From positions 1 through 40,598 of the forward strand of contig CALKIV010000047.1 of NCBI GenBank assembly GCA_937995835.1: a stretch of DNA of 40,598 nucleotides. The letters run 5' to 3'. Positions 1 to 8,842 of this stretch are shown here, one piece after another (positions within the stretch are counted from its first letter, which is position 1; the number at the start of each line of letters is the position of its first letter). The DNA comes from an uncultured Dysgonomonas sp. GTDB lineage: Bacteria > Bacteroidota > Bacteroidia > Bacteroidales > Dysgonomonadaceae. A program made the position numbers and the translations under genes. The notes beneath the pieces were generated by a model. The model made no database searches. It was not told the DNA's origin and was given only the letters and a program-made list of their open reading frames with translations.

Positions 1-20
1 ATTTAAAAAAACGAATTATT

Positions 21-521
21 ATGATGAATAGAGAAAGAACTTCGATATTTATGACTACTAAAATGCTAGTGATTGTGCCATTGGTAGTAGCCTTGGTGAT
101 GGGAAATGCACTTTATGCAGGAGTTAGTGAGCAAATGGATGTAAAGCAACAGAAAGAGGATAAAAAGATCTTTGAAGTTGTAGAGCAAATGCCAGAATAT
201 CCTGGTGGAGTTGATGCTATGATGAAATTTATTATGGAAAATCTGAAGTATCCAGAGGAAGCTCAAAAAGCAGGAGTAGAGGGACGAGTTGTTGTACGTT
301 TTATTGTAACAGAAACCGGAGAGGTTGATTCAGTACAGATATTAAGAGGTGTTGATCCTGAATGTGATAATGAGGCAGTACGTGTTATTGAAGCAATGCC
401 AAACTGGACTCCGGGTAAACAAAAAGGAGAAAATGTTCCTGTGTATTTCAATTTACCTATAATGTTCAAATTGACAAAAAAAGATTCTCTTGTAAGTTCA
501 GATCAAAATAAAGATAAATAA
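21..521 (+). CDS. TonB C-terminal domain protein (energy-transducer-like), small
   Basis: The protein has 166 residues. An N-terminal hydrophobic segment (about residues 14-33, ending ALYA) acts as a signal anchor or signal peptide, and a TonB C-terminal domain follows at about residues 60-150. Family hallmarks seen are the PEYPGG motif, the KYPEEAQKAGVEGRVVVRF stretch and the closing NLPIMFKL strand. Full TonB proteins carry a long proline-rich spacer before this domain; here the linker is only about 25 residues, so it probably cannot span the periplasm like classical TonB. In Bacteroidetes such short proteins are common next to M56/BlaR1-type sensors, but no such gene is visible because the window starts here. 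Three in-frame ATGs (21, 24, 51) leave the exact start open. Confidence 0.8.
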   Translation: MMNRERTSIFMTTKMLVIVPLVVALVMGNALYAGVSEQMDVKQQKEDKKIFEVVEQMPEYPGGVDAMMKFIMENLKYPEEAQKAGVEGRVVVRFIVTETGEVDSVQILRGVDPECDNEAVRVIEAMPNWTPGKQKGENVPVYFNLPIMFKLTKKDSLVSSDQNKDK

Positions 522-548
522 CACTATTCTAAATTCTATACATTATCT

Positions 549-585
549 AAATCCAAGTGGTGTTTTTTTAATGCCATTTGGATTT
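549..585. terminator. Bidirectional intrinsic terminator between tonB-like gene and recG
   Basis: Arms 549-561 and 573-585 pair over 13 positions (AAATCCAA with TTGGATTT, continued by G-T, T-A, G-C, G-C and a wobble) around an 11-nt T-rich loop. T-rich sequence follows on the plus strand (TTTTGTTTT). The site lies in the 68-nt gap between two convergent genes and would serve both. Confidence 0.75.
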
Positions 586-589
586 TGTT

Positions 590-2686
590 TTAACTAATCA
601 ACCCCCAATTATATCTATTGCCACTAAGTTTTCTTAGTTGTGACAATAGTATTCTGTTTTCCGGCTTCTCTAGCTTCGGATCTTCATCCAAAACTTTCTG
701 AGCAACTTCTCTGGCATAGTGCAAAATTTCTCCATCACGAACAATATTCGCAATTTTAAGATTAAAGGGAATACCACTCTGCTGAGTGCCTTCCAAGTCG
801 CCAGGACCTCTGATTTTCAGGTCGGCTTCGGCAATCTCAAAACCATCGTTGCTTTCCACCATGATGTTCACTCGCTTACGAGTATCTTCTGAAAGCTCAT
901 AAGGGGTAACAAGAATACAAAACGATTGATCAGCACCACGTCCTACACGCCCCCGTAGTTGGTGAAGTTGCGAAAGCCCAAAGCGCTGAGCACTCTCAAT
1001 CACCATCACCGAAGCATTGGGCACATTCACCCCAACTTCTATCACGGTGGTGGCTACCATTATTTGTGCTTCGTTTTTAGCAAAGCGTTGCATCTCAGCC
1101 TCTTTCTCTTTGGGGCGCATCTTGCCGTGTACTTTACAGACCGTATAGGTCGGGAAAATATCTTTAATGACTTCAAAGCCATCTTCTAAACTTTGTAGAT
1201 CTATTTTTTCGCTTTCCTCTATCAAGGGAAAAACCCAATAAACTTGTCGTCCCTCCTCCAACTGTTTCTTTATCGATTGATAGAGTGCTCCTCTCTTTTT
1301 ATCAAATACATGAATCGTCTGAATGGGCTTTCGTCCCGGAGGTAGCTCATCAATAACAGAAACATCCAAATCTCCATAAACAGTCATTGCCAAGGTGCGA
1401 GGAATCGGTGTTGCAGTCATCACAAGGATGTGAGGCGGATTAGTATTCTTGCCCCACAGTTTTGCACGTTGAGCTACCCCAAAGCGGTGTTGCTCGTCTA
1501 CTATCACCAGTCCCAAATTCCTAAACTGTACAGTGTCTTCTATCAGGGCATGTGTGCCAATCAGAATTTGCAGATCGCCATTAAGCAGAGCTGCATGGAT
1601 TCTCTCTCTATCACTTTTCTTTGTCGATCCTGTCAGCAATTCTACGTTGATTCCCAAGCCTTCTACAAATGTGGAAATTGTATGATAATGTTGTGTTGCC
1701 AAAATTTCGGTTGGAGCCATCATGCTGGCTTGGAAACCATTATCTAGCGCGATGAGCATCAACATCAGGGCAACAAGAGTCTTGCCACTACCCACATCCC
1801 CTTGCAGCAGTCGATTCATTTGCTCGCCTGTTGCCATGTCTTTGCGGATCTCTTTGATGATGCGCTTTTGAGCGTCTGTCAGTTCGAAGGGTAGATTGTT
1901 CTCGTAAAACGAATTCAGATATTTGCCGACAGTAGAAAAAACAAAACCTTTAAGTTTCGATTTTCTATCGGTCATATATCTCAAGATATTTAGTTGTAAG
2001 AAAAATAATTCCTCAAACTTTAGACGATATTGAGCATCTCGCAGTAGGGTGGCATTTGCCGGAAAATGAGCATTTTGCAAAGCACTTTGCAGAGGCATCA
2101 ATCGAGCCTCCTCAATAATGTTAAGGGGAAGTGTTTCTCCTATTTTATCTTTGAAGGCTGAGAATGCCGTTTGCATTAGCTTCTGAATAGCATTAGAATT
2201 CAGATAGCCACGCTTCATGCTCTCAGTGGTGTTGTAGAGAGGCACTAAACCTGTTGTTCGTCGCTCTTCTGTGGTAAACGCTTCGAGTTCGGGGTGAGGA
2301 ATATTCACCTTGCTGCCATACATCGTGGGCTTACCGAAAACGATGAAAGGGCGAAAAGTTTTATATTTATCTACAATATATTTTATCCCTTGAAACCACA
2401 CCAGATCTATAATCCCAGTGCCATCAGTAAAGTGAGCCACCAATCTCTTGTTGCGTCCATGTCCCATAGTTTCAAAAGCAGTAATATGTCCTTTCAATTG
2501 TATGTAGGGCATGTCACCATCTATTTCATGAATATAATAGATGCGACTTCTGTCGATATATTTATAGGGAAAATAATACAATAAGTCTTCCACCGTAAAG
2601 ATTTCAATTTCTTTACTTAAGGTTTCAGCCCTTTTAGGACCTACTCCTGCCAAGAATTTAATTTCTGTTTGTAAGTGATCGGACAT
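590..2686 (-). CDS. recG: ATP-dependent DNA helicase RecG
   Basis: The 698 residues match the usual RecG length. The N-terminal wedge/OB region is seen in ...FLAGVGPKRAETLSKE and ...DLLYYFPYKYIDRS, typical of RecG. The helicase core follows: Walker A GDVGSGKT near residue 297-304, the DEQH box in VDEQHRFGV, the motif III-like VMTATPIPRTLA, and motif VI QLHQLRGRVGRG. RecG remodels stalled replication forks and processes recombination intermediates by branch migration in the cytoplasm. The gene is convergent with the upstream TonB-like gene and divergent from purL. All motifs are intact. Confidence 0.97.
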   Translation of the reverse strand: MSDHLQTEIKFLAGVGPKRAETLSKEIEIFTVEDLLYYFPYKYIDRSRIYYIHEIDGDMPYIQLKGHITAFETMGHGRNKRLVAHFTDGTGIIDLVWFQGIKYIVDKYKTFRPFIVFGKPTMYGSKVNIPHPELEAFTTEERRTTGLVPLYNTTESMKRGYLNSNAIQKLMQTAFSAFKDKIGETLPLNIIEEARLMPLQSALQNAHFPANATLLRDAQYRLKFEELFFLQLNILRYMTDRKSKLKGFVFSTVGKYLNSFYENNLPFELTDAQKRIIKEIRKDMATGEQMNRLLQGDVGSGKTLVALMLMLIALDNGFQASMMAPTEILATQHYHTISTFVEGLGINVELLTGSTKKSDRERIHAALLNGDLQILIGTHALIEDTVQFRNLGLVIVDEQHRFGVAQRAKLWGKNTNPPHILVMTATPIPRTLAMTVYGDLDVSVIDELPPGRKPIQTIHVFDKKRGALYQSIKKQLEEGRQVYWVFPLIEESEKIDLQSLEDGFEVIKDIFPTYTVCKVHGKMRPKEKEAEMQRFAKNEAQIMVATTVIEVGVNVPNASVMVIESAQRFGLSQLHQLRGRVGRGADQSFCILVTPYELSEDTRKRVNIMVESNDGFEIAEADLKIRGPGDLEGTQQSGIPFNLKIANIVRDGEILHYAREVAQKVLDEDPKLEKPENRILLSQLRKLSGNRYNWGLIS

Positions 2687-2912
2687 GACTCAAAATTTGT
2701 AACAGGCGAAAATAGGAATTTTTTTCGACATACTTCCCCTTATACCTCCTTTTAGGCAATGATAACCTTAGTATTATTCTTGTCCTTATATGAATAGCAG
2801 AATAGAATGCATATTAAATAGACAAAGTAATTCTATAGCTGTTCAAACGAATAGTTCTTGTTAATTCTTGAAACAGAAATAAAATAAAGTATGTACAAGA
2901 GCTATTTTTGAT

Positions 2913-2920
2913 TAACTTTG
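2913..2920 (+). promoter_or_regulatory. Candidate Bacteroidetes -7 element for purL
   Basis: TAACTTTG fits the TAnnTTTG consensus and would place the transcript start near 2927, just ahead of the leader hairpin. An alternative match, TATTTTTG, lies at 2903-2910. No convincing -33 TTTG is present at the expected distance, so the call is tentative. Confidence 0.4.
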
Positions 2921-2937
2921 GACTTTGTATTTAAAGC

Positions 2938-2971
2938 GATTATCTGACCTCATTCAATGAGGTTGATAGTC
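2938..2971 (+). promoter_or_regulatory. Structured leader hairpin upstream of purL
   Basis: The inner stem is ACCTCAT (2947-2953) with ATGAGGT (2957-2963), closed by a TCA loop. The outer stem is GATTATC (2938-2944) with GATAGTC (2965-2971), including one T-G wobble. Only a bulge (2945) and a wobble (2946/2964) interrupt the two. There is no T tract, so it is not a simple terminator. It could be an RNA regulatory structure in the purL 5' UTR, an mRNA stabiliser, or a palindromic protein site. I do not recognise a known riboswitch fold. Confidence 0.5.
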
Positions 2972-3006
2972 CCATCAAGTAACATTTAAAAAATAAGAGC
3001 AAAGAA

Positions 3007-6000
3007 ATGGTATTTTTCTTCCAAACACCTTCCAAAAGCATTTATGCAGTTCAGTCTAATGTAGAGTTATCTTCCGACGTAGAGGAACGATTAGTATGGG
3101 CATTTAGTGGTGCAAAGTTGTTATCAGACAAAAACTTGTCAGGCTTCTATGTAGGACCTCGCAAAGAAATGATAACGCCATGGAGTACAAATGCAGTAGA
3201 AATCATCCAGAATATGGGTGTAGAGGGCATCATTCGTATCGAAGAGTTCTTCCCTGTTGATGCTAAAGACGCAGAGCATGATCCGATGCTACAGGTGGTG
3301 TATGACGGATTAGGAGACACTTTATTTACTATTGATAAGAAGAAAGAACCTATCCGTGAAATAGAAGATATTACAAAATATAGTGAAACAGAAGGTTTGG
3401 CTCTTAATCCCGACGAAATAGAATATTTGGAGGGAATGAGCAAACGCTTAGGACGAAAACTTACTGATAGCGAAGTGTTTGGTTTTTCACAAGTGAATTC
3501 GGAACACTGTCGCCACAAAATATTCAATGGCAAGTTTATTATCGATGGAGAAGAAAAAGAAAGCTCACTCTTCCAATTGATAAAAAAGACATCGAAAGAA
3601 AATCCAAATAATTTAGTTTCGGCATATAAAGATAATGTAGCCTTCACAGGAGGACCTACAATCGAACAATTTGCACCTAAAGAAGGAGATAAGCCGAGTT
3701 TATATCAAGCCAAAACAATTGATTCAGTGATTTCTTTGAAAGCTGAAACACATAACTTTCCAACCACTGTAGAGCCATTTAATGGTGCAGCAACAGGGTC
3801 AGGGGGGGAAATTCGTGACCGTCTGGCAGGCGGAAAGGCATCGTTGCCTTTAGCAGGAACAGCTGTTTATATGACTTCTTATCCTCGCCTGAAGAGAGGT
3901 AAAACATGGGAAGAAGGTATGGCAGAACGTCCATGGCTATATCAAACACCAGAAGAAATTTTGATTAAGGCATCTAATGGTGCATCAGACTTCGGAAATA
4001 AGTTTGGACAACCATTGATCTGTGGTTCGCTTCTAACCTTCGAACATGAAGAAAATGCAAAGAAATTTGCTTTCGATAAGGTGATCATGATGGCGGGAGG
4101 TATTGGTTTCGCCAACAAGCGTGATGCGCTGAAGGAAGACCCCAAACCAGGAGAAAAGATCGTAATCTTAGGAGGAGACAACTATCGTATTGGTATGGGT
4201 GGAGGTGCAGTGTCGTCTGTTGCCACTGGAGAGTTTTCCTCAGGAATTGAGCTGAACGCTGTACAACGTTCAAATCCGGAGATGCAAAAGCGTGCTGCAA
4301 ATGTGATTCGTGCTTTGGCAGAGTCTGATAACAATCCCATTGTGTCTATCCACGACCATGGAGCTGGAGGTCACTTAAACTGTTTGTCTGAGCTGATTGA
4401 AGCCACAGGTGGAGAAATAGAGGTAGATAAATTACCGATAGGCGACCCAACCTTATCGGCAAAAGAAATAATCGGTAACGAGAGTCAAGAACGTATGGGC
4501 TTGCTTGTTCCTGATTCGGAGTTGGGACGCATTGAGCGTATTGCTCAGCGTGAACGCTCGCCGATGTATACTGTTGGAAAAACAACAGATGACATGAAGT
4601 TAGTTTTCAAGCAAGCTGATGGAGAAAAACCAGTAGACTTGACTTTGGCTGACTTTTTCGGTAAAACTCCTGAAACCATTATGGAGGGAGAAACCATCGT
4701 GGAGACCTATGAAAATCCAGAATATGATGCAAGCTTAGTATACGACTACATTAAAAATGTCTTGCAATTAGAGTCTGTGGCTTGTAAAGATTGGTTGACA
4801 AATAAGGTTGACCGTTCTGTGACAGGAAAAGTAGCTCGCCAACAAACACAAGGAGAGATTCAATTGCCATTGAGCGACTTAGGTGCTATGGCACTAGACT
4901 ATAAAGGACAAAAAGGGATAGCAACATCCATCGGACATGCTCCACAAGTGGCAATGATAGACCCTGCAGCTGGTTCGGTATTGGCTGTGGCTGAATCGTT
5001 GACCAATATCGTGTTTGCACCATTGACCGAAGGACTGAAGTCTGTTATCTTGAGTGCCAACTGGATGTGGCCTTGTAAAAATCCGGGAGAAGATGCTCGT
5101 TTATATACTGCTGTTGAAGCTTGTTCCGATTTTGTTTGCGATCTTGGAATCAATATCCCTACCGGAAAAGATTCACTATCGATGACCCAAAAATATGGAG
5201 ACGATAAGGTATATTCTCCGGGAACTGTGATTGTTTCTGCTGCTGCCGAAGTGAGCAATGTTCGTAAGATTATCTCTCCGGTATTAGCTTATATCAAAGG
5301 GACCTATCTTTATTATATCGATTTCTCATTTGATTCTTATAAGCTTGGAGGATCGGCTTTTGCTCAAACCCTCAATAAGATTGGGGAGGAAGTGCCTACA
5401 GTGAAAGACACTGAATACTTCAAAAATGCTTTTGCTGCTGTGCAAGAGTTGATCAATAGAGGCTTAGTGCTTGCCGGACACGATATTTCAGAAGGGGGAT
5501 TGGTGACAGCTATGCTAGAAATGTGTTTCGCTAACCCACAAGGAGGGCTAGAAGCACGTTTAGACAAACTACGTCATGAAGATTTGATAAAAATCTTATT
5601 TGCTGAAAATCCGGGAGTATTGATTCAAGTGAAACATCATCACCTAGTAGAAAAAATTCTTGAAGATTATGGAGTGGGAGGAGCAATTGTTGCACGTCCG
5701 ATAGAAGCTCGCAAATTAGTTATCCAAAAAGGAGAATTTGTAGAAGAGTTTGACATTGATAATCTACGTGATGTGTGGTACGAGTCTTCTTACTTGTTTG
5801 AGCAAAAACAAAGTACAGCAGAGTGTGCTCAAGCTAGATATGAAAATTACAAGAAACAACCACTGAAATTTAACTTCTCATCTTCATTCACAGGTAAGTT
5901 TGAGGATTACAACATCGATCCTGAACGAGTAAAAGAATCGGGTATCAGAGCAGCCGTTATCCGAGAAAAAGGGACAAACGGAGAGCGAGAAATGGCTTAT

Positions 6001-6693
6001 TCACTTCACCTTGCAGGTTTCGATGTGAAAGATGTTCATATGACAGACTTGGCATCGGGCAGAGAGACCTTAGAAGATGTCAACTTGATCGTCTTCTGTG
6101 GAGGCTTTTCTAACTCAGACGTATTCGGATCAGCAAAAGGATGGGCAGGAAGCTTTATATATAATGAAACAGCAAAAGAAACCTTGCGCAAATATTATGC
6201 ACGTAAAGACACGTTGAGTCTTGGTGTATGCAATGGATGTCAACTATTGATGGAACTAGGTTTGATCTATCCAGAACATGATGTGAAACCGGTGATGGAA
6301 CACAATGCATCAGGTAAGTTCGAATCTGCTTATGTGAGTGTAGATATTCCTAAAAATAACTCAGTGATGCTTGGATCGCTTGCAGGCAGCCAAATAGGTA
6401 TCTGGCTTGCACATGGTGAAGGACGCTTTAGCTTCCCTAAACCAGAATCGGAATACAACATTGCAATGAAATATACATACAGTGAGTATCCGGGTAACCC
6501 TAATGGTTCAGATTTCGCCACTGCAGGTGTTGTTTCCAAAGATGGTCGTCATTTAGCCATGATGCCACACTTAGAGAGAGCCATTCTGCCATGGCAAAAT
6601 GCATTTTATCCGTTTGAACATCGCAAAGATGATGTGACCCCTTGGATAGAAGCATTTGTGAATGCAAGGGAGTGGATAAAGAAAAATAAATAA
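3007..6693 (+). CDS. purL: Phosphoribosylformylglycinamidine synthase (large, single-chain PurL)
   Basis: The 1228 residues correspond to the long PurL form that carries synthase and glutaminase in one chain. It converts FGAR, glutamine and ATP to FGAM in de novo purine synthesis. Visible landmarks are the early FGAM-synthase motif SEHCRHKIFNGKF (linker region), the ATP-binding segment AETHNFPTTVEPFNGAATGSGG, the second AIRS-type repeat with PTGKDSLSM, and a C-terminal class I glutaminase with the nucleophile Cys1075 in LGVCNGCQ and the His/Glu pair in AHGEGRF. A structured leader precedes it and a hairpin directly follows the stop codon. Confidence 0.97.
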   Translation: MVFFFQTPSKSIYAVQSNVELSSDVEERLVWAFSGAKLLSDKNLSGFYVGPRKEMITPWSTNAVEIIQNMGVEGIIRIEEFFPVDAKDAEHDPMLQVVYDGLGDTLFTIDKKKEPIREIEDITKYSETEGLALNPDEIEYLEGMSKRLGRKLTDSEVFGFSQVNSEHCRHKIFNGKFIIDGEEKESSLFQLIKKTSKENPNNLVSAYKDNVAFTGGPTIEQFAPKEGDKPSLYQAKTIDSVISLKAETHNFPTTVEPFNGAATGSGGEIRDRLAGGKASLPLAGTAVYMTSYPRLKRGKTWEEGMAERPWLYQTPEEILIKASNGASDFGNKFGQPLICGSLLTFEHEENAKKFAFDKVIMMAGGIGFANKRDALKEDPKPGEKIVILGGDNYRIGMGGGAVSSVATGEFSSGIELNAVQRSNPEMQKRAANVIRALAESDNNPIVSIHDHGAGGHLNCLSELIEATGGEIEVDKLPIGDPTLSAKEIIGNESQERMGLLVPDSELGRIERIAQRERSPMYTVGKTTDDMKLVFKQADGEKPVDLTLADFFGKTPETIMEGETIVETYENPEYDASLVYDYIKNVLQLESVACKDWLTNKVDRSVTGKVARQQTQGEIQLPLSDLGAMALDYKGQKGIATSIGHAPQVAMIDPAAGSVLAVAESLTNIVFAPLTEGLKSVILSANWMWPCKNPGEDARLYTAVEACSDFVCDLGINIPTGKDSLSMTQKYGDDKVYSPGTVIVSAAAEVSNVRKIISPVLAYIKGTYLYYIDFSFDSYKLGGSAFAQTLNKIGEEVPTVKDTEYFKNAFAAVQELINRGLVLAGHDISEGGLVTAMLEMCFANPQGGLEARLDKLRHEDLIKILFAENPGVLIQVKHHHLVEKILEDYGVGGAIVARPIEARKLVIQKGEFVEEFDIDNLRDVWYESSYLFEQKQSTAECAQARYENYKKQPLKFNFSSSFTGKFEDYNIDPERVKESGIRAAVIREKGTNGEREMAYSLHLAGFDVKDVHMTDLASGRETLEDVNLIVFCGGFSNSDVFGSAKGWAGSFIYNETAKETLRKYYARKDTLSLGVCNGCQLLMELGLIYPEHDVKPVMEHNASGKFESAYVSVDIPKNNSVMLGSLAGSQIGIWLAHGEGRFSFPKPESEYNIAMKYTYSEYPGNPNGSDFATAGVVSKDGRHLAMMPHLERAILPWQNAFYPFEHRKDDVTPWIEAFVNAREWIKKNK

Positions 6694-6704
6694 TATAAAG
6701 AATG

Positions 6705-6735
6705 AATAGCCCTAGTGATCCACACTGGGGCTATT
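6705..6735 (+). terminator. Hairpin immediately after purL, possible weak terminator
   Basis: AATAGCCC (6705-6712) pairs with GGGCTATT (6728-6735). The stem continues through a T-G wobble (6713/6727) and AGTG/CACT (6714-6717 with 6723-6726) around an ATCCA loop, giving 13 pairs. Only a short T run follows (CTATTTTG). It begins 11 nt after the purL stop, so it may terminate or attenuate read-through, or protect the purL 3' end. Confidence 0.55.
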
Positions 6736-6749
6736 TTGAAATAAATAGA

Positions 6750-7523
6750 ATGATAAAAGCCGTTTTTTTCGACTTAGATGGAACATTGGTCAGCTTCAAA
6801 ACGCACCAGATACCACAAACAACAAGAAAAGCATTAGATATTTTACAACAGAAAGGGATAAAGGTCTTTATCTCCACAGGGCGTCACAAAGCCACTATCG
6901 ATAATATTGGTGACTGGCAGCCCGATGGTTATGTTGTTCTCAATGGAGGCATGTGTGTGGTAAATGATGAAGTGCTGTTTGAACGTCATATTCCTGATGA
7001 AGACATTCAGTCTCTATTGACCTATCTGAAAGAAAAAGAACAGTTTCCTTGTGTTTTCCTTTTGAAGGATGAGTTGATCATGAATTTTGAAAATCAACAT
7101 AGCAAGGATGTATTCAACTATCTCAACTTTGCAATGCCAACAGTCAGTTCATTGGAAGAGGCTTCAAAAGAACCTGTCTACGAATTGTTGGTGGTCAACA
7201 CACAAGAAGAACAAGATCGCTTGATGCCTTTTCTGCCCAATTGTGATTTCACACGTTCGCATCCTCACTATGGAGATGTTATTCCAAAGGGGAGCAACAA
7301 GGCAATAGGTATCCAAAAAGTGATGGATCATTTTGGCCTTCTGAAAGAAGAAACCTTGGCCTTTGGCGATGGCAATAACGACTTGGAAATGATCAAACAT
7401 GTGGGTGTCGGTGTGGCTATGGGCAATGGCTCTGAGGCATTGAAGGATGTTGCAGACATGGTTACAGACTCGGTGGACGAAGATGGCGTTTGGAATGCAT
7501 TGAAAAAATTAGGCTTAGTGTAA
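6750..7523 (+). CDS. HAD-superfamily Cof-type phosphatase
   Basis: The protein has 257 residues from the chosen start. HAD motifs are complete: motif I FFDLDGTL at the very N-terminus, motif II STGR, the motif III lysine in IPKGSNKA, and motif IV FGDGNNDLEM. The C2-type cap between motifs II and III places it in the Cof/YbiV family of sugar-phosphate and nucleotide phosphatases; the substrate cannot be read from sequence. An in-frame ATG exists at 6702, but that extension would be encoded by the post-purL hairpin and does not resemble the family, whereas M-I-K-A-V-F-F-D at 6750 is the canonical N-terminus. Confidence 0.9.
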   Translation: MIKAVFFDLDGTLVSFKTHQIPQTTRKALDILQQKGIKVFISTGRHKATIDNIGDWQPDGYVVLNGGMCVVNDEVLFERHIPDEDIQSLLTYLKEKEQFPCVFLLKDELIMNFENQHSKDVFNYLNFAMPTVSSLEEASKEPVYELLVVNTQEEQDRLMPFLPNCDFTRSHPHYGDVIPKGSNKAIGIQKVMDHFGLLKEETLAFGDGNNDLEMIKHVGVGVAMGNGSEALKDVADMVTDSVDEDGVWNALKKLGLV

Positions 7524-7542
7524 CAACAAACTTTTTTAAATA

Positions 7543-7782
7543 ATGATTAGCTTTATTCAAACAAGTGACGACATCACCCTTTATGTTGACAATAAAGGAA
7601 TCGATGATCTTATCCAATCTCTACAATGGTTGAGAGATACCAAAGATGAAACTCATTTTCAGCTGGTGCAAGGCGTACAACTAACGGAGTTAGGAGAGCT
7701 AAAATCAGAGGCAGTCTACACCAATGAGCTAACAGTCTATAATTTAGATAAATATTCGGAAGAAGAGGAGGATGACGAATGA
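7543..7782 (+). CDS. Small acidic protein of unknown function
   Basis: The protein has 79 residues and I do not recognise its family. It has alternating beta/alpha-like segments (ISFIQTSDDITLYVD, then IDDLIQSLQWLRD) and a very acidic tail (SEEEEDDE). No signal peptide or membrane segment is seen. Its stop overlaps the start of the next gene by 4 nt (ATGA at 7779-7782), so the two are translationally coupled and probably function together. The size and acidity recall some small immunity or adaptor proteins, but no toxin partner is visible, so this stays a description. Confidence 0.75.
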   Translation: MISFIQTSDDITLYVDNKGIDDLIQSLQWLRDTKDETHFQLVQGVQLTELGELKSEAVYTNELTVYNLDKYSEEEEDDE

Positions 7783-8378
7783 GCAACGAGCAATTGGAAA
7801 GCCTAAACACTCTTTTTGAAGAAAATAAATTTGAGGAGATTATTGCTCAAATTGGTGAATCGGAAGTCGAGAAATCATTTCTGCCTAAACTAGCCCTAGC
7901 TTACTTTCATACGGAGTCTTATGGGAAGTCAGCAGAACTTTTCGAGAGATTGAGCGTAGGGAGCAAGGATGCTGTTCGTTGGTTCAATTTATGTACCTCT
8001 GCTATCATGGCTGGTGATACTCAAAAAGGATTAGATGCTCTTCATCAGGCGATAAAGCTAAACAGAGAAAAGGAAACTAATGGAGAAGGTATTCCAACTC
8101 CTTTTATGCAACTCTATGCCACAAGGGCTTTGCTAGATTCGGGAAAATATAATCAGGCTTTTAATCAACTCAATGAGTTGGCTGAAATATATGGCGAATT
8201 ATCCATCACAGATACTCACTTCTTGTATATGCGTGGAGTTCCATTTTTTGACGAATTTATAAATTTGAGTAAGGAAATTTTGGGTAAACAAGAAGTAACT
8301 GATGCCAAGCAATGGGTTTCATATGTTTCGTCGCGATTGGACGAAGACGGAAAAGAAGCAATGAAGCAATTGGTGTAA
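7779..8378 (+). CDS. TPR-like repeat protein
   Basis: The 199 residues are entirely helical in character, with TPR-type patterns: ...FLPKLALAYFHTESYGKSAELFERL (about 34-59), a second repeat around WFNLCTSAIMAGDTQKGLDALHQAIKL (about 68-95), and a third around FMQLYATRALLDSGKYNQAFNQL. There is no signal peptide, so it is probably a cytoplasmic scaffold or interaction protein. It is coupled by a 4-nt overlap to the small acidic protein upstream, which is its most likely partner. No enzymatic motif is seen. Confidence 0.75.
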   Translation: MSNEQLESLNTLFEENKFEEIIAQIGESEVEKSFLPKLALAYFHTESYGKSAELFERLSVGSKDAVRWFNLCTSAIMAGDTQKGLDALHQAIKLNREKETNGEGIPTPFMQLYATRALLDSGKYNQAFNQLNELAEIYGELSITDTHFLYMRGVPFFDEFINLSKEILGKQEVTDAKQWVSYVSSRLDEDGKEAMKQLV

Positions 8379-8420
8379 GTTTTATATCTTTAGTAAAAGA
8401 ATAAATACTAAAATAAAAAT

Positions 8421-8837
8421 ATGGAGAATAATTCATTATATAAACATCAAATGAAAGTGCGCGACTATGAATGTGACGCACAAGGTATTGTTAATAATGC
8501 TAATTATCAGCACTTCTATGAGGTGGCTCGGCATGAGTTTTTAGAAGAAAATGAACTTAACTTTTACGAACTACATCAAAAGGGTGTTGATGCAGTAGTG
8601 GTCAGTGTTTACATCAGATATAAGCATTCGTTGCGAGGGAGTGATAAGTTCATCTGCACCATCGATAGTTTGGAAAAAGAAGGAATCAGATATATCTTTA
8701 ATCAACGAATTATTAGAGAACGAGATGGAAAGGTCTGTTCGATAGCCAAAATAGAGTCAGCATGTATGGTGAATGGTAAAGTTGGTAAACCTGATATCTT
8801 GGATGAGAAGTTGATCAAATTTGTAAATGAAAAGTAA
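8421..8837 (+). CDS. Acyl-CoA thioesterase, hotdog fold (YbgC/FadM type), copy 1
   Basis: The 138 residues match the 4-hydroxybenzoyl-CoA thioesterase family. The signature RDYECDAQGIVNNANYQHF contains the catalytic Asp19 and the Asn28-Tyr29 pair of the family. These soluble enzymes hydrolyse acyl-CoA or aryl-CoA thioesters, and the substrate here is unknown. The next gene is a close paralogue starting 5 nt after this stop. In this copy the central segment differs (DAVVVSVYIRYKHSLRGSD), which may alter substrate or quaternary structure. Confidence 0.88.
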   Translation: MENNSLYKHQMKVRDYECDAQGIVNNANYQHFYEVARHEFLEENELNFYELHQKGVDAVVVSVYIRYKHSLRGSDKFICTIDSLEKEGIRYIFNQRIIRERDGKVCSIAKIESACMVNGKVGKPDILDEKLIKFVNEK

Positions 8838-8842
8838 ATAAA

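Larger units (their letters stand above)
2687..3006. other. recG-purL divergent intergenic region (320 bp)
   Basis: This gap separates the recG start (minus) from the purL start (plus). I see two candidate -7 elements for purL, TATTTTTG at 2903-2910 and TAACTTTG at 2913-2920, neither with a clear TTTG at the -33 position. A stable hairpin lies downstream of them (2938-2971, listed separately). No credible small ORF or RNA gene is visible in the remainder. Confidence 0.6.

Noticed and set aside
1430..1747. Cysteine-rich 105-codon plus-strand frame inside recG
   Set aside because: It is antisense to the RecG helicase core, including Walker A. The cysteines follow from the complementary codons.
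3147..3647. 166-codon minus-strand open frame inside purL
   Set aside because: It is antisense to a strongly conserved purL region and has a serine/isoleucine-rich composition expected of a shadow frame.
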